A DNA stretch of 64,000 nt from Marinifilaceae bacterium (GTDB lineage Bacteria > Bacteroidota > Bacteroidia > Bacteroidales > Marinifilaceae), in assembly GCA_016936255.1 (NCBI GenBank), contig JAFGYE010000050.1, positions 47,069-111,068 of the forward strand, in the 5' to 3' direction. A model generated the notes under the pieces. The model did not search any database, was not told the DNA's origin, and saw only the letters and a program-made list of their open reading frames with translations. How positions within the stretch are numbered: the stretch's first letter is position 1; every line of letters begins with the position of its first letter. Of this stretch, positions 27,189-37,225 are shown one piece after another. A program made the translations under genes and the position numbers.

Positions 27189-27257
27189 ATGCAATTTAAT
27201 TCAGTAATTATTATTAGCGTCATTATTCGCGTCCTTCTGGACACGATTCGAGGCTGA
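27189..27257 (+). CDS. ilv leader peptide 1 (attenuator)
   Basis: A 22-residue open frame starting at ATG 27189 and ending at TGA 27255-27257. It codes six Ile, three Val and two Leu; a run Val-Ile-Ile-Ile-Ser-Val-Ile-Ile-Arg-Val-Leu-Leu spans codons 6-17. It is followed 40 bases later by a terminator, as in branched-chain amino acid attenuators. GAGGC in its last codons (27250-27254) can pair with GCCTC of that terminator's 5' arm (27301-27305). Stalling at Ile/Val/Leu codons would leave this segment free to form an antiterminator; reading to the stop would cover it. Translation is inferred, not shown. Confidence 0.72.
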   Translation: MQFNSVIIISVIIRVLLDTIRG

Positions 27258-27297
27258 GCATATTTAAATTAAACGAATTTAATTTTACAAAATATCT

Positions 27298-27330
27298 AAG
27301 GCCTCTTCAAAACGAAGGGGCTTTTTTTTT
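27298..27330 (+). terminator. Attenuator terminator 1 of the ilv leader
   Basis: AAGGCCTCTTC (27298-27308) pairs with GAAGGGGCTTT (27314-27324) through a 5-nt loop, with a T9 run (27322-27330). It lies inside the predicted ilv leader transcript, about 245 nt after the start point. Confidence 0.85.
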
Positions 27331-27344
27331 GATCCGGTTATTGT

Positions 27345-27434
27345 ATGTTATCATTTAAGGTAGTCATTATCGTCATTATTATTTCAATTGTCATTATTAG
27401 AATGATGATCAGGGAAGACGTGCACAGACAATAA
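27345..27434 (+). CDS. ilv leader peptide 2 (attenuator)
   Basis: A 29-residue open frame from ATG 27345 to TAA 27432-27434. Codons 6-18 are almost solid branched-chain codons (Val-Val-Ile-Ile-Val-Ile-Ile-Ile-Ser-Ile-Val-Ile-Ile); in all it has nine Ile and five Val. GGGAAGA (27412-27418), coded after the Ile/Val run, can pair with TCTTTCC (27461-27467) in the 5' arm of the following terminator with one wobble. The layout and length repeat those of leader 1, so the two modules look like a tandem duplication. Confidence 0.75.
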   Translation: MLSFKVVIIVIIISIVIIRMMIREDVHRQ

Positions 27435-27456
27435 CTTTCGAAAAACGAAATTATTA

Positions 27457-27488
27457 GCGCTCTTTCCAACGAAAGGGCGTTTTTTTTT
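27457..27488 (+). terminator. Attenuator terminator 2 of the ilv leader
   Basis: GCGCTCTTTC (27457-27466) pairs with GAAAGGGCG and the next T (27471-27480), loop CAAC, then a T9 run. An earlier hairpin at 27430-27455 (AATAACTTTCG with CGAAATTATT) overlaps the leader stop codon and may act as the pause hairpin. It ends 49 bases before ilvD. Confidence 0.87.
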
Positions 27489-27536
27489 GACGCAAACTGA
27501 AACAAACAAGAATAAACTATTAACGAATTAACCAAA

Positions 27537-29372
27537 ATGTATAAAAATAAATTACGCAGTGATCAGACGACACAAGGCCGAAGAATGGCAGGAGCAAGAA
27601 GCTTGTGGCGGGCAAACGGAATGAAAGAAGACATGTTCGGAAAGCCGGTTATTGCGGTTGTGAATTCATTCAGCCAATTTGTACCGGGACATGTGCACTT
27701 GCAAAATGTAGGGCAAATGGTGAAGACGGAAATTGAAAAGGCCGGCTATTTTGCTGCTGAATTTAATACGATAGCTATCGACGATGGAATTGCAATGGGA
27801 CACGACGGAATGCTCTACTCTCTGCCTTCACGCGACGTAATTGCCGATAGCGTTGAATATGTATGCAACGCGCACAAGGTTGATGCCATGATCTGTATTT
27901 CCAACTGTGATAAAATCACTCCCGGAATGATGATGGCAGCTATGCGATTAAATATCCCAACTGTTTTTGTTTCGGGCGGACCGATGGAAGCCGGTGAGTC
28001 GAAAGGCGAGAAGCTTGATTTGGTTGATGCCATGGTAAAAGCCGGTGATGATAGCGTAAGCGATGAGCGCATGCAGGAGATTGAAGAATCAGCTTGTCCA
28101 ACATGTGGAAGTTGTTCAGGAATGTTCACCGCCAATTCAATGAACTGTTTGAATGAGGCTTTAGGTTTGGCATTGGCTGGAAACGGAACATTACTGGCTA
28201 CTCATAAACTTCGTAAAGATTTATTTATTGATGCGGCACAATGCATAGTAGATATTACTGATAAATATTACAAAGAGGGTGACGATCGGGTTTTACCAAG
28301 ATCAATTGCTACAATAGATGCATTTCGAAATGCAATGACATTGGATATTGCAATGGGAGGATCAACAAACACTGTACTTCACTTGTTGGCAATTGCCCAT
28401 GAAGCCGAAGTTGATTTCACCATGAAAGATATGGATGAGCTGTCTCGTAAAACACCTAATTTGTGCAAAGTAGCTCCAAATTCACCTAAATATTACATCG
28501 AAGATGTGAACAGGGCGGGAGGAATCATGAGTATTCTGGCAGAATTGGATCGCGGAAATCTTTTAAATACCGATGTATATCGTGTCGACTCGGCCAGCTT
28601 AAAAGAAGCTTTGGAATTGAATGACCTATTTTCTGAAAAATTGACTGCTAAAGCATTGGGGATATACCATTCTGCACCAGGTCAATCGGGTAGGAACTTA
28701 ACGTTTGCTTCTCAAAATGCGGCTTTTAAAGAGCTGGATAAAGACAGAGAAACCGGTTGTATCCGAAGCATGGAAAATGCCTACACTCAAGATGGTGGAT
28801 TGGCCGTTTTGTTTGGAAACATCGCTCCAAACGGCAGCATTGTAAAAACAGCCGGAGTAGATCCGTCAGTTTTCGATTTTACAGGTACAGCAAAAGTATA
28901 TTATTCGCAAAAAGATGCTTGCGAAGCCATTCTTACAAAACAGATTAATGCTGGTGATGTTGTTGTGATTCGTTACGAAGGACCAGCTGGCGGACCCGGA
29001 ATGCAGGAAATGCTGTATCCAACCTCTTACTTAAAATCAATGGGATTGGGAGCAAAATGTGCCCTGATTACTGATGGACGTTTTTCTGGTGGAACTTCTG
29101 GATTATCAATTGGGCATGTGTCTCCTGAAGCAGGAGCCGGAGGCGCAATTGCTTTAATTCAGAATGGTGATAAAATTGAAATCAGTATCCCTAATAGAAG
29201 TATTAATGTCTGTATTTCTGATGAGGAATTAGCACAGAGAAGAAAAGAGGAAGAAGCATTTGGTCAGGAAGCATTTGTGCCTCGAGAACGTAACCGTCAG
29301 GTTTCAAAAGCTCTGCAAGCTTATTCAAGACTCGTGTCCTCGGCAGATAAGGGCGCAATAAGACAATTATGA
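27537..29372 (+). CDS. ilvD: Dihydroxy-acid dehydratase
   Basis: Fe-S dehydratase of 611 residues that makes the 2-keto acids of valine and isoleucine. Cluster cysteines are visible in [10 protein letters not shown] and [17 protein letters not shown], and the later [18 protein letters not shown] motif is diagnostic. First gene of ilvD-ilvB-ilvN-ilvC. It lies behind two leader-peptide attenuators, which predicts control by charged Ile/Val/Leu tRNA. A 10-bp inverted repeat (ATTATTAATT/AATTAATAAT) follows its stop. Confidence 0.97.
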   Translation: MYKNKLRSDQTTQGRRMAGARSLWRANGMKEDMFGKPVIAVVNSFSQFVPGHVHLQNVGQMVKTEIEKAGYFAAEFNTIAIDDGIAMGHDGMLYSLPSRDVIADSVEYVCNAHKVDAMICISNCDKITPGMMMAAMRLNIPTVFVSGGPMEAGESKGEKLDLVDAMVKAGDDSVSDERMQEIEESACPTCGSCSGMFTANSMNCLNEALGLALAGNGTLLATHKLRKDLFIDAAQCIVDITDKYYKEGDDRVLPRSIATIDAFRNAMTLDIAMGGSTNTVLHLLAIAHEAEVDFTMKDMDELSRKTPNLCKVAPNSPKYYIEDVNRAGGIMSILAELDRGNLLNTDVYRVDSASLKEALELNDLFSEKLTAKALGIYHSAPGQSGRNLTFASQNAAFKELDKDRETGCIRSMENAYTQDGGLAVLFGNIAPNGSIVKTAGVDPSVFDFTGTAKVYYSQKDACEAILTKQINAGDVVVIRYEGPAGGPGMQEMLYPTSYLKSMGLGAKCALITDGRFSGGTSGLSIGHVSPEAGAGGAIALIQNGDKIEISIPNRSINVCISDEELAQRRKEEEAFGQEAFVPRERNRQVSKALQAYSRLVSSADKGAIRQL

Positions 29373-29463
29373 ATTATTAATTAAGAATTAATAATCGGGA
29401 TCAAAAACGTAAAGAAATTCAAGACTTAAAGTTTTCGATTTTTGGCTAAAAACAACAAACACA

Positions 29464-31200
29464 ATGGAAGTAGCAGCAAAAACAAAAAATACAAATGGAA
29501 TGAGTAAAACCATTGAAAGAATATCGGGAGCCGAGATTTTGGTTCGAACGCTTATTCAGGAAAATGTAGATACCATGTTTGGATACATTGGTGGTGCAAT
29601 TATGCCTGTTTACGATGCTTTGTACGATTATCAGAATGAAATGAAGCAGTACATGTCCCGACATGAACAGGGAGCAATGCATTCGGCCCAGGCTTATGCG
29701 AGAATTAGTAAAAAACCAGGTGTGTGTTTTACAACTTCGGGACCTGGCGCAACAAATGTAATTACCGGATTGGCAGATGCATATCTGGATTCAACTCCTA
29801 TGGTTGTAATTACGGGACAAGTTGCCAGTGGTTTATTGGGAACAGATGCTTTTCAGGAAACCAATATGGTTGGCTTATCCATGCCGGTAACAAAATGGAA
29901 TTATCAAATCACAAGAGCTGATGAAATAGCTAAAGTAATTGCTAAAGCCTTCTATATTGCCGGTTCTGGTCGTCCGGGTCCGGTATTAATTGATATTACA
30001 AAAGATGCTCAGATTGCTATAGCGGATTATGACTATAAAAAGTGCGAAGGAGTTCGTTCTTATCAGCCGGTTCCAAAATTAGATCAGTCGGAGATTGAAG
30101 CTGCTGCAACATTAATCAATGGAGCTAAGAAACCATTGCTTCTGGCCGGACAAGGAATTTCTCTTTCGGGAGCCGAAAAAGAATTGATGGAATTTGTTGA
30201 GAAAACTCAGATTCCGGTTGCTTGTACCTTATTGGGATTATCATCATTCCCTACCGATCATCCGTTATATGTTGGAATGTTAGGAATGCATGGAAATTAT
30301 GGTCCGAATATGAATACCAACGAATGCGATGTTTTGATTGCTGTGGGTATGCGTTTCGACGATAGAGTAACCGGAGATACAGCAAAATATGCCAAACAGG
30401 CAAAAATCATTCATATTGATATAGACAGATCAGAACACAACAAGAATATTACAGTTGATGTACCTGTATTTGCAGATGCCAAAGAAGCTTTAACCGAACT
30501 GAATAAGTTGGTTAGTGGTGGAGAAAAGGCAGATTGGATGAAGACTTTCAAAGATTACTATCAGCTTGAGTTTGATAAAGTAATTAGTAAGCAGGCTTAT
30601 GCCAATAAGGAAAACATTAACATGGCCGAGGTAATTCGATTGTTATCGGAACAGACCAATGGAGAAGCTATTTTGTGTACCGATGTAGGGCAGCACCAAA
30701 TGACAAGTGCCAGGTATTATGAGTTTAAAAAACCAAATACCCAGATCACATCAGGAGGATTGGGAACCATGGGATTTGGTTTGCCTGCAGCCATTGGAGC
30801 TCAAATAGCTGATATGGGTGCGACGGTTGTATCTGTTTCCGGAGATGGCGGATTCCAAATGACTTTACAGGAACTTGCGGTAATCAAACAGTATAGCTTG
30901 CCGGTTAAAACAATTGTACTGAACAACTCATTTTTAGGAATGGTTCGTCAGTGGCAGGATTTGTTTTTCGAACAGCGGTTTTCAAATACTCAGCTGGAGA
31001 ATCCTGATTTTGTAAAGATCGTTGATGGATACGGAATCAAAGGGAAAAGAGTATCTAAAAGAGAAGATTTGGATGCAGCAATAAAAGAAATGCTGGAAAC
31101 ACCAGGCGCTTTCTTTTTAGAAGTGATTGTTGAGACGGAGTGTAACGTACTGCCAATGATTGCACCTGGAGCAGCAGTATCGGATATGCGATTGGAATAA
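29464..31200 (+). CDS. ilvB: Acetolactate synthase large subunit
   Basis: Thiamine-diphosphate enzyme of 578 residues that condenses pyruvate with pyruvate or 2-oxobutyrate. Motifs: [14 protein letters not shown], the catalytic-Glu region [14 protein letters not shown], and the cofactor motif [15 protein letters not shown] ending in NNSFLGM. Three domains in the usual order; length is normal. ATG 29464 gives a short extra N-terminus; ATG 29500 ([12 protein letters not shown]) is an alternative. Works with IlvN encoded next. Confidence 0.96.
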   Translation: MEVAAKTKNTNGMSKTIERISGAEILVRTLIQENVDTMFGYIGGAIMPVYDALYDYQNEMKQYMSRHEQGAMHSAQAYARISKKPGVCFTTSGPGATNVITGLADAYLDSTPMVVITGQVASGLLGTDAFQETNMVGLSMPVTKWNYQITRADEIAKVIAKAFYIAGSGRPGPVLIDITKDAQIAIADYDYKKCEGVRSYQPVPKLDQSEIEAAATLINGAKKPLLLAGQGISLSGAEKELMEFVEKTQIPVACTLLGLSSFPTDHPLYVGMLGMHGNYGPNMNTNECDVLIAVGMRFDDRVTGDTAKYAKQAKIIHIDIDRSEHNKNITVDVPVFADAKEALTELNKLVSGGEKADWMKTFKDYYQLEFDKVISKQAYANKENINMAEVIRLLSEQTNGEAILCTDVGQHQMTSARYYEFKKPNTQITSGGLGTMGFGLPAAIGAQIADMGATVVSVSGDGGFQMTLQELAVIKQYSLPVKTIVLNNSFLGMVRQWQDLFFEQRFSNTQLENPDFVKIVDGYGIKGKRVSKREDLDAAIKEMLETPGAFFLEVIVETECNVLPMIAPGAAVSDMRLE

Positions 31201-31234
31201 GTAATAAAGTAAAAGGAGAAGGTTTAAAGGCTAA

Positions 31235-31303
31235 AAGTGAAGAGAATAAACCATTTGTTGAGTTTTATCTCGTATCTCATTTCTCACATCTAATATCTAA
31301 ATA
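31235..31303. repeat. Degenerate ATCTCA/ATCTAA spacer repeat before ilvN
   Basis: TTTATCTCGTATCTCATTTC then TCACATCTAATATCTAAA. Of the same type as the spacers before fldA, ilvC and leuB. Confidence 0.5.
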
Positions 31304-31305
31304 AA

Positions 31306-31821
31306 ATGAAAGAATATACAATTACAGTTTTTTCTGAAAACGACATCGGTTTGTTGAATGAAGTAACCATCGTTTTCTCGAGAAGAAAAATTAACATAGA
31401 AAGCTTAACTGTTTCCGAATCGGAAGTAAAAGGAGTTTCCCGATATACCATTGTTGCTTTTATGGATGAAATGAAAGTTGAGAATGTGGTTCGTCAAATA
31501 GAAAAGATCATCGGGGTATTTAAGGCCTTCTTTTTTGAGGCTGATGAGATTGTTCATCAGGAAGTGGCACTCTTTAAAATTGCAAATTCTCCCGATTTGA
31601 ATGGAAATCTGGAAGCATTAATGAGAAGTCAGAATGCGAAAATTCTTACCGTTCATCCGGATTTTCTGGTGATTGAAAAAGTGGGATATAAGGCTGAAAA
31701 CCAGGAATTATTCAATGAATTGGAGCAATTTGGTGTACTTCAGTTTGCCCGTTCGGGTCGGGTTGCTGTATCCTGTCAGCAAAAAGAATTTACAAGTTAT
31801 TTAAAAGAATTATCAAATTAA
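31306..31821 (+). CDS. ilvN: Acetolactate synthase small (regulatory) subunit
   Basis: A 171-residue regulatory subunit with an N-terminal ACT domain (ITVFSENDIGLLNEVTIVFS, INIESLTVSESE, and RQIEKIIGVFKA) followed by the ALS small-subunit C-terminal domain. It usually confers valine feedback inhibition on IlvB. It lies between ilvB and ilvC, as expected. Confidence 0.94.
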   Translation: MKEYTITVFSENDIGLLNEVTIVFSRRKINIESLTVSESEVKGVSRYTIVAFMDEMKVENVVRQIEKIIGVFKAFFFEADEIVHQEVALFKIANSPDLNGNLEALMRSQNAKILTVHPDFLVIEKVGYKAENQELFNELEQFGVLQFARSGRVAVSCQQKEFTSYLKELSN

Positions 31822-31824
31822 AAA

Positions 31825-31920
31825 TAGATGTAAGATGATAGAAATGAGATGTGAGAAAATAGAATCGTTCACATTTCACTCTCAAAATCTAATATCTAAA
31901 ATCTAATATCTAAAAATAGA
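31825..31920. repeat. Degenerate ATCTAATATCTAAA spacer repeat before ilvC
   Basis: The left half (AGATGTAAGATGATAGAAAT then GAGATGTGAGA) is complementary in style to the right half (TCACATTTCACTCTC, then two copies of AATCTAATATCTAAA). It can form an imperfect long hairpin. Confidence 0.55.
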
Positions 31921-31924
31921 AAAA

Positions 31925-32971
31925 ATGGCAACAATAAACTTTGGTGGCGTTGAAGAAAAAGTAGTTACACGTGAAGAATTTTCATTGGAAAAAGCACGTG
32001 AAGTAATGAAAGATGAAACCATTGCGGTTATCGGATATGGTGTTCAGGGACCAGGTCAATCATTAAATTTAAAGGATAACGGTTTTAACGTAATCGTTGG
32101 TCAGCGTAAAGATTCTAAAACCTGGGATAAAGCTGTCGCTGATGGTTGGGTTCCAGGAGAAACTTTATTCGAAATTGAGGAAGCTCTTGACAAAGCTACC
32201 GTTATTCAATATTTGTTATCAGATGCCGGACAGATTGCTGTGTGGCCAACAGTACAGAAATATTTGAAACCTGGAAAAGCGCTTTATTTTTCTCATGGTT
32301 TTGGTATCACCTACAAAGAGCGGACGAATATTGTACCTCCAGCTGATGTTGATGTTATCTTGGTTGCTCCCAAAGGATCAGGAACCAGTTTAAGAAGAAT
32401 GTTTTTGGAAGGACGTGGTTTGAATTCTTCGTACGCGATTTTTCAGGATGCAACAGGAAGAGCTTTCGATCGTGTTGTGGCATTAGGAATTGGTGTTGGT
32501 TCAGGTTACCTGTTCGAGACCACTTTTAAAAGAGAAGTTTACTCGGATTTAACGGGTGAGCGTGGCACATTGATGGGATGTATCCAAGGAATTTTTGCTG
32601 CACAGTATGAAGTTCTTCGTTCTAACGGACATTCTCCTTCTGAAGCGTTTAACGAAACTGTAGAAGAGTTAACTCAGAGTTTAATGCCATTGGTTGCTGA
32701 AAATGGAATGGATTGGATGTATGCAAATACTTCAACAACAGCACAACGTGGAGCATTGGATTGGTGGAAGCCTTTCCGTGATGCGACTAAGCCGGTTTTC
32801 GAAAAATTGTATAAAGAGGTTGCTGCCGGTAACGAAGCACAACGTTCTATAGATTCGAACAGTCAAAGCGATTATCGTGTGAAACTGGATGCTGAATTAA
32901 AGGAACTTCGCGAAAGTGAAATGTGGCAGGCGGGTACTGCCGTTCGTAAATTAAGACCGGAAAATAACTAG
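31925..32971 (+). CDS. ilvC: Ketol-acid reductoisomerase (class I)
   Basis: NAD(P)H-dependent enzyme of 348 residues that isomerises and reduces acetolactate. The nucleotide-binding motif is IAVIGYGVQGPGQSLNLKD, followed by the specificity loop VGQRKDSKTW. The C-terminal knotted domain supplies metal ligands (DLTGERGTLMG, then ETVEELTQSLMPLVAENGMD in part). Length fits the short class I form. Last gene before a strong terminator, closing the ilvDBNC unit. Confidence 0.96.
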   Translation: MATINFGGVEEKVVTREEFSLEKAREVMKDETIAVIGYGVQGPGQSLNLKDNGFNVIVGQRKDSKTWDKAVADGWVPGETLFEIEEALDKATVIQYLLSDAGQIAVWPTVQKYLKPGKALYFSHGFGITYKERTNIVPPADVDVILVAPKGSGTSLRRMFLEGRGLNSSYAIFQDATGRAFDRVVALGIGVGSGYLFETTFKREVYSDLTGERGTLMGCIQGIFAAQYEVLRSNGHSPSEAFNETVEELTQSLMPLVAENGMDWMYANTSTTAQRGALDWWKPFRDATKPVFEKLYKEVAAGNEAQRSIDSNSQSDYRVKLDAELKELRESEMWQAGTAVRKLRPENN

Positions 32972-32982
32972 AAATACATTCA

Positions 32983-33020
32983 AAACCTGACAGGTTTTTA
33001 AATCCTGTCAGGTTTATTTC
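32983..33020 (+). terminator. Intrinsic terminator after ilvC
   Basis: A perfect 12-bp stem: AAACCTGACAGG (32983-32994) with CCTGTCAGGTTT (33004-33015), then ATTTC. The same AACCTGACAGG palindrome is a common dispersed element in Bacteroidota. Confidence 0.82.
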
Positions 33021-33177
33021 AAGCTTGGATGTCCCATTAATAAGAAAACAAAGTTTGCCTTAGTTTGCAGGTTAATAGGGATTTATGTTTGGTTTGTGTT
33101 TCTGGAAATGTATTTGAATTAGTTTGAAGATCGTAGTTGCAAATGAATAATTGTTTTTCCCAAAGGCCATAAGTTTT

Positions 33178-33185
33178 TAGGTTTG
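33178..33185 (+). promoter_or_regulatory. Candidate -7 element of the leu operon
   Basis: TAGGTTTG matches TAnnTTTG; a TTG at 33151-33153 lies 24 bases upstream, slightly longer than usual. It is 55 bases before the leu leader ATG. Confidence 0.4.
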
Positions 33186-33240
33186 TCAGGGATTGGGAGA
33201 TTTCTCCTGTTATTCTAAAACAGTACAAAATTTTAGTAAG

Positions 33241-33321
33241 ATGATTTATGACAGTATTCTTATTGGTTTTAACCTGATTATTGATCTCATTATTGGAGAA
33301 TCAACAAGGAAGACTGTGTAA
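33241..33321 (+). CDS. leu leader peptide (attenuator)
   Basis: A 26-residue open frame from ATG 33241 to TAA 33319-33321 with three Leu and eight Ile codons, including two Ile-Ile pairs and a Leu-Ile-Ile-Asp-Leu-Ile-Ile stretch. GGAAGA in its last codons (33308-33313) is exactly complementary to TCTTCC (33355-33360) at the foot of the terminator-like element. The distance from ATG to the end of the T-run is 143 nt, as in the two ilv modules (142 and 144). This shared geometry is the main reason I believe it. Confidence 0.62.
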   Translation: MIYDSILIGFNLIIDLIIGESTRKTV

Positions 33322-33351
33322 TATCCCAACTAATGTAAGGTTATAAAGCAA

Positions 33352-33383
33352 GGTTCTTCCGAAGACAGGGGGGATTTTTTTTT
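33352..33383 (+). terminator. Attenuator terminator of the leu leader (weak stem)
   Basis: GGTTCTTCC (33352-33360) can pair with the G-run and following AT (33368-33376), though several pairs are wobble. A T9 run follows (33375-33383). Weaker than the ilv terminators. Confidence 0.5.
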
Positions 33384-33425
33384 GCAGCAAAAACTAGTAA
33401 CAGTATACGTAAAAACACAAATACA

Positions 33426-34919
33426 ATGAGTGATAAAATATTTATTTTCGACACCACACTTAGAGATGGTGAACAAGTTCCGGGATGTCAATTGAATACA
33501 ATTGAGAAAATTGAAGTAGCCAGAACTTTAGAGGCTCTTGGAGTGGATGTTATAGAAGCAGGTTTTCCTGTTTCAAGCCCGGGAGATTTCAATTCAGTCG
33601 TCGAAATAGCCAAGGCGGTTAGTAATCCCATTATCTGTGCTCTTACCCGTGCTGTTGAAAAGGATATTGAGGTAGCTGCTGAGGCTCTTAAATTTGCGAA
33701 AAGAGGAAGAATTCACACCGGAATCGGTACTTCTCCTTATCACATAAAATCAAAATTGAATTCAACCCCCGAGGAGATACTTGACCGTGCTGTCCGCGCA
33801 GTAAAGTATGCCAAGCGTTATGTCGAGGATGTTGAGTTTTATGCCGAGGATGCCGGTCGTTCAGATAATGAATATTTGGCCCGTGTAGTTGAAGCGGTAA
33901 TTAAAGCAGGTGCTACGGTTATTAATATTCCTGATACAACAGGATACTGCCTTCCCGGAGAATATGGTGCTAAAATAAAGTATCTGATGGAGAATGTATC
34001 CAATGTTCACAAAGCTATTTTATCAACTCATTGCCATAATGATTTGGGTATGGCTACAGCTAACTCTTTAAGCGGCGTAATTAATGGAGCCCGCCAGGTA
34101 GAGGTCACCATAAACGGAATTGGTGAACGGGCAGGAAATACTTCATTGGAAGAGGTGGTGATGGCTATTAAAACGCATCATGCCTTGCCTTTTCACACTG
34201 ATATTAAAAGTCAGGAAATTTATGCCGCCAGCCGTTTGGTTTCTTCTTTAATGAACATGCCTGTTCAGGCAAATAAAGCCATTGTTGGAAGAAATGCATT
34301 TGCTCATTCATCAGGAATTCATCAGGATGGATTCTTAAAAAACAGAGAGAATTACGAAATTATCGATCCTGTTGATGTTGGGATTAAGGAATCGGCAATT
34401 GTATTAACCGCAAGAAGCGGACGTGCAGCCTTGAATCATCATTTAAGTCAAATGGGTTATACATTATCTAAAGATCAGTTAGATGATGTTTATACCCGGT
34501 TCTTGGTGGTTGCCGATCAGAAAAAGAATTTGACAGAGAAAGATCTTTCAGAATTAATGGGAGATACTAATGATTTACAGAAGTCAGTGGAATTGGAATT
34601 ACTGCAGGTAGTTTCCGGTAAATCAACCATTCCAATGGCAACGGTTCATCTGAAAATAAAAGGGGTTAATTGTGCTGCTACAGCAGAAGGAAACGGGCCG
34701 ATTGATGCTTGTTTTAATGCTGTTAAAAAACTAATTGAACAAGAGTTTACCTTGGGCGAATTCCTGGTTCAGGCGCTTACCCGCGGAAGTAATGATCTTG
34801 GAAAAGTTCATGTTCAGGTAGAACACAAAGGACGTGTACATTATGGCTTTGGGGCTAATGTTGATATCATTACAGCTTCCGTTGAAGCATTGGTTGATGC
34901 ACTTTCCAAGATAATATAG
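33426..34919 (+). CDS. leuA: 2-isopropylmalate synthase
   Basis: First enzyme of leucine synthesis, 497 residues. The TIM-barrel HMGL-like domain has [13 protein letters not shown], the metal-binding [12 protein letters not shown] and [14 protein letters not shown]; the C-terminal ~130 residues are the LeuA allosteric dimer domain (feedback by leucine). It heads leuA-leuC-leuD-(leuA-like)-leuB and lies behind its own leader-peptide attenuator. Confidence 0.95.
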   Translation: MSDKIFIFDTTLRDGEQVPGCQLNTIEKIEVARTLEALGVDVIEAGFPVSSPGDFNSVVEIAKAVSNPIICALTRAVEKDIEVAAEALKFAKRGRIHTGIGTSPYHIKSKLNSTPEEILDRAVRAVKYAKRYVEDVEFYAEDAGRSDNEYLARVVEAVIKAGATVINIPDTTGYCLPGEYGAKIKYLMENVSNVHKAILSTHCHNDLGMATANSLSGVINGARQVEVTINGIGERAGNTSLEEVVMAIKTHHALPFHTDIKSQEIYAASRLVSSLMNMPVQANKAIVGRNAFAHSSGIHQDGFLKNRENYEIIDPVDVGIKESAIVLTARSGRAALNHHLSQMGYTLSKDQLDDVYTRFLVVADQKKNLTEKDLSELMGDTNDLQKSVELELLQVVSGKSTIPMATVHLKIKGVNCAATAEGNGPIDACFNAVKKLIEQEFTLGEFLVQALTRGSNDLGKVHVQVEHKGRVHYGFGANVDIITASVEALVDALSKII

Positions 34920-34942
34920 GATAGAATTAGAAGGAAATATTC

Positions 34943-35105
34943 AGAAATTATTTGAATTTGTTTTTAGAATTTTTTTTCGATGAAAGATGAAGCGTAACAA
35001 GGCAAATTTTATGCGAATAGTAGTTCTATTTTAAATGGAATTTAACGCAGTTAGGCTTTATTTATTCATATAAAAAAAACTGAAGGATAAATTGAAACAG
35101 TTTCT
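34943..35105 (+). repeat. MITE-like dispersed palindrome, copy A (before leuC)
   Basis: About 163 bp, nearly identical to 40154-40315 in the same orientation (shared blocks such as GAAGCGTAA, AAGGCAAATTTTATG and TTTAACGCAGTTAGGCTTTA). The two ends are imperfectly complementary, so the element can fold into one long hairpin. It ends 29 bases before leuC. Confidence 0.8.
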
Positions 35106-35134
35106 TAAATACAGAATCGTATTAAAAGAGTTAT

Positions 35135-36535
35135 ATGGAACCAAAAACACTATTTGATAAAGTATGGGATGCTCACGTGGTTGAGAAAATTGAAGGAGGC
35201 CCTAGTGTATTTTATATTGACAAGCATTTGATTCACGAGGTAACCAGTCCTCAGGCATTCTCTGGATTAGAGGCAAGAGGATTGAAAGTTTTTCGTCCTG
35301 AAAATACCATTGCGACTCCAGATCATAACATTCCGACAGAAAATCAGCATTTAACGATTAAGGATGAATTGTCGAGAAAGCAAGTTGAAACTTTAACGGC
35401 TAACTGCGAGAAAAATAACATTACACTTTATGGTTTAAATCATCCATATAATGGGATTGTTCATGTTGTTGGTCCGGAGCTTGGACATACACAACCGGGA
35501 ATGACTCTGGTTTGTGGCGACAGTCATACTTCAACGCACGGTGCTTTTGGAGCTGTAGCTTTTGGTATTGGTACTTCGGAGGTAGAAATGGTTTTGGCAA
35601 CTCAGTGTATTTTGCAGCCGAAGCCTAAAAAAATGCGAATTACTATTGATGGGCAACTGCAAAAAGGCGTTACCGCAAAAGATCTTACACTTTATGTGAT
35701 AGCACAGCTGGGAACCGGCGGTGCAACCGGATATTTCGTTGAATATGCCGGATCAGCTGTCAGCAGTTTGAGCATGGAAGGTCGAATGACTGTTTGTAAT
35801 ATGAGCATCGAAATGGGAGCCCGTGGAGGAATGATTGCTCCTGATCAAACTACTTTCGATTATGTAGAAGGTCGTGAATTTGCACCAAAAGGCGATGAGT
35901 GGACAAAAGCTTTGGCCAAATGGAAAGAGCTGAAAACTGATGAGGGAGCTAAGTTCGATAAGGAGTATGCATACAAAGCTTCGGATATTGAACCAATGCT
36001 TACTTATGGAACCAATCCAGGAATGGGAATTGGTATTTCAGGAAGTATTCCAACAGAAAAAGATGTAGATGCAACAGAGTTGCCAACATTTAAAAAGTCA
36101 TTGGACTATATGGGATTCAACCTGGGAGACAAGCTGATGGGTAAAAAGGTTGATTATGTTTTTGTGGGTAGTTGTACCAATGGTCGTATTGAAGATCTTC
36201 GAATGTTGGCTTCGGCTGTAAAAGGAAAGAAAAAGGCAGATTCAGTTACTGCATGGATTGTTCCCGGATCAAAACAAGTTGAAAAACAGGCCATAGAAGA
36301 AGGTTTGGTTGAGATTTTGGAAGAAGCAGGATTTAAAATGCGTCAGCCTGGTTGTTCTGCATGTTTAGCCATGAATGATGATAAAATTCCGGCAGGAAAA
36401 TATAGTGTTTCTACTTCGAATAGAAATTTTGAAGGAAGACAAGGCCCTGGTGCAAGAACAATGTTGGCCAGTCCGCTTACAGCTGCCGCAGCTGCTATAA
36501 CCGGAGTTGTTTCCGATCCAAGAGAATTGTTTTAA
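35135..36535 (+). CDS. leuC: 3-isopropylmalate dehydratase large subunit
   Basis: Aconitase-family isomerase subunit of 466 residues. 4Fe-4S ligands are visible in [12 protein letters not shown] and GCSACLAMN, and the motif [15 protein letters not shown] is present. Works with LeuD two genes' breadth downstream. A MITE-like element sits just before it and could contribute a hairpin to its 5' region. Confidence 0.96.
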   Translation: MEPKTLFDKVWDAHVVEKIEGGPSVFYIDKHLIHEVTSPQAFSGLEARGLKVFRPENTIATPDHNIPTENQHLTIKDELSRKQVETLTANCEKNNITLYGLNHPYNGIVHVVGPELGHTQPGMTLVCGDSHTSTHGAFGAVAFGIGTSEVEMVLATQCILQPKPKKMRITIDGQLQKGVTAKDLTLYVIAQLGTGGATGYFVEYAGSAVSSLSMEGRMTVCNMSIEMGARGGMIAPDQTTFDYVEGREFAPKGDEWTKALAKWKELKTDEGAKFDKEYAYKASDIEPMLTYGTNPGMGIGISGSIPTEKDVDATELPTFKKSLDYMGFNLGDKLMGKKVDYVFVGSCTNGRIEDLRMLASAVKGKKKADSVTAWIVPGSKQVEKQAIEEGLVEILEEAGFKMRQPGCSACLAMNDDKIPAGKYSVSTSNRNFEGRQGPGARTMLASPLTAAAAAITGVVSDPRELF

Positions 36536-36540
36536 TCAAA

Positions 36541-36620
36541 TTCAGTTATCAGTAAATAGTAATTAGTAAACAGTATTTGGTTAGCATTACGATAGCTATC
36601 GGCTAACTGCTAAAAGTTAA
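36541..36620. repeat. Degenerate AGTAATTAGTAAACAGT spacer repeat
   Basis: The leuC-leuD spacer contains CAGTTATCAGTAAATAGTAA then TTAGTAAACAGT, with a later TTAGC ... GGCTAACTGCTAAAAG arm. The same TAACTAGT/TTAGTAAT wording appears near 40020-40073. Confidence 0.45.
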
Positions 36621-36626
36621 ATAATT

Positions 36627-37211
36627 ATGCCAATAGATAAATTTACCACATTGGAATCGACATATGTACCGCTTCCTGTTGAAAATGTGGATACAGATCA
36701 GATTATTCCTGCACGTTTTTTAAAGGCAACAAGCCGTGAAGGATTTGGTGAAAATCTTTTCCGTGACTGGAGATATACTCCTGATGGAAAAGAAAACCCG
36801 GATTTTGTTTTGAATCAATCAGAATATTCAGGACAAATTTTAGTGGGTGGAAAAAATTTTGGAAGTGGATCTTCCAGAGAACATGCAGCGTGGGCAATTC
36901 ACGATTATGGTTTTAAAGTTGTGGTAAGTAGTTTCTTTGCTGACATTTTTCAAAACAATGCATTAAATAACGGAGTGCTTCCGGTGATTGTTTCGCCTGA
37001 ATTTTTGTCAAATCTATTCGATGAAGTTGAGAAAAATAAAGATCAAAAAATTGTAGTTGATCTGGAGAATCAGAGCATTAGCTTGAATGGTAAAAGCGAA
37101 AGATTTGTAATTAATCCTTACAAGAAAAATTGTTTGCTGAATGGATTCGATGATATTGATTTCCTTCTCGCAAGAAAAGAAAAGATAGAGGCTTTTGAAG
37201 CTAATAACTAA
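36627..37211 (+). CDS. leuD: 3-isopropylmalate dehydratase small subunit
   Basis: A 194-residue swivel-domain subunit. Diagnostic segments are [29 protein letters not shown] and [13 protein letters not shown]. It forms the isomerase with LeuC. It ends 14 bases before the next LeuA-like gene. Confidence 0.96.
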   Translation: MPIDKFTTLESTYVPLPVENVDTDQIIPARFLKATSREGFGENLFRDWRYTPDGKENPDFVLNQSEYSGQILVGGKNFGSGSSREHAAWAIHDYGFKVVVSSFFADIFQNNALNNGVLPVIVSPEFLSNLFDEVEKNKDQKIVVDLENQSISLNGKSERFVINPYKKNCLLNGFDDIDFLLARKEKIEAFEANN

Positions 37212-37225
37212 TAGAACAAGTAAAA

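Larger units (their letters stand above)
26680..27536. other. Regulatory region between the YtxH operon and ilvD
   Basis: The 857 bases contain, in order, a terminator (26765-26805), a promoter (27046-27078) and two complete leader-peptide/terminator modules (27189-27330 and 27345-27488). The stretch 26810-27040 shows nothing recognisable. Confidence 0.75.
32972..33425. other. Regulatory region between ilvC and leuA
   Basis: The 454 bases contain the ilvC terminator, a candidate promoter (33178-33185), a leader-peptide frame (33241-33321) and a G-run/T-run terminator-like element ending at 33383. The stretch 33025-33150 shows nothing clear. Confidence 0.65.
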
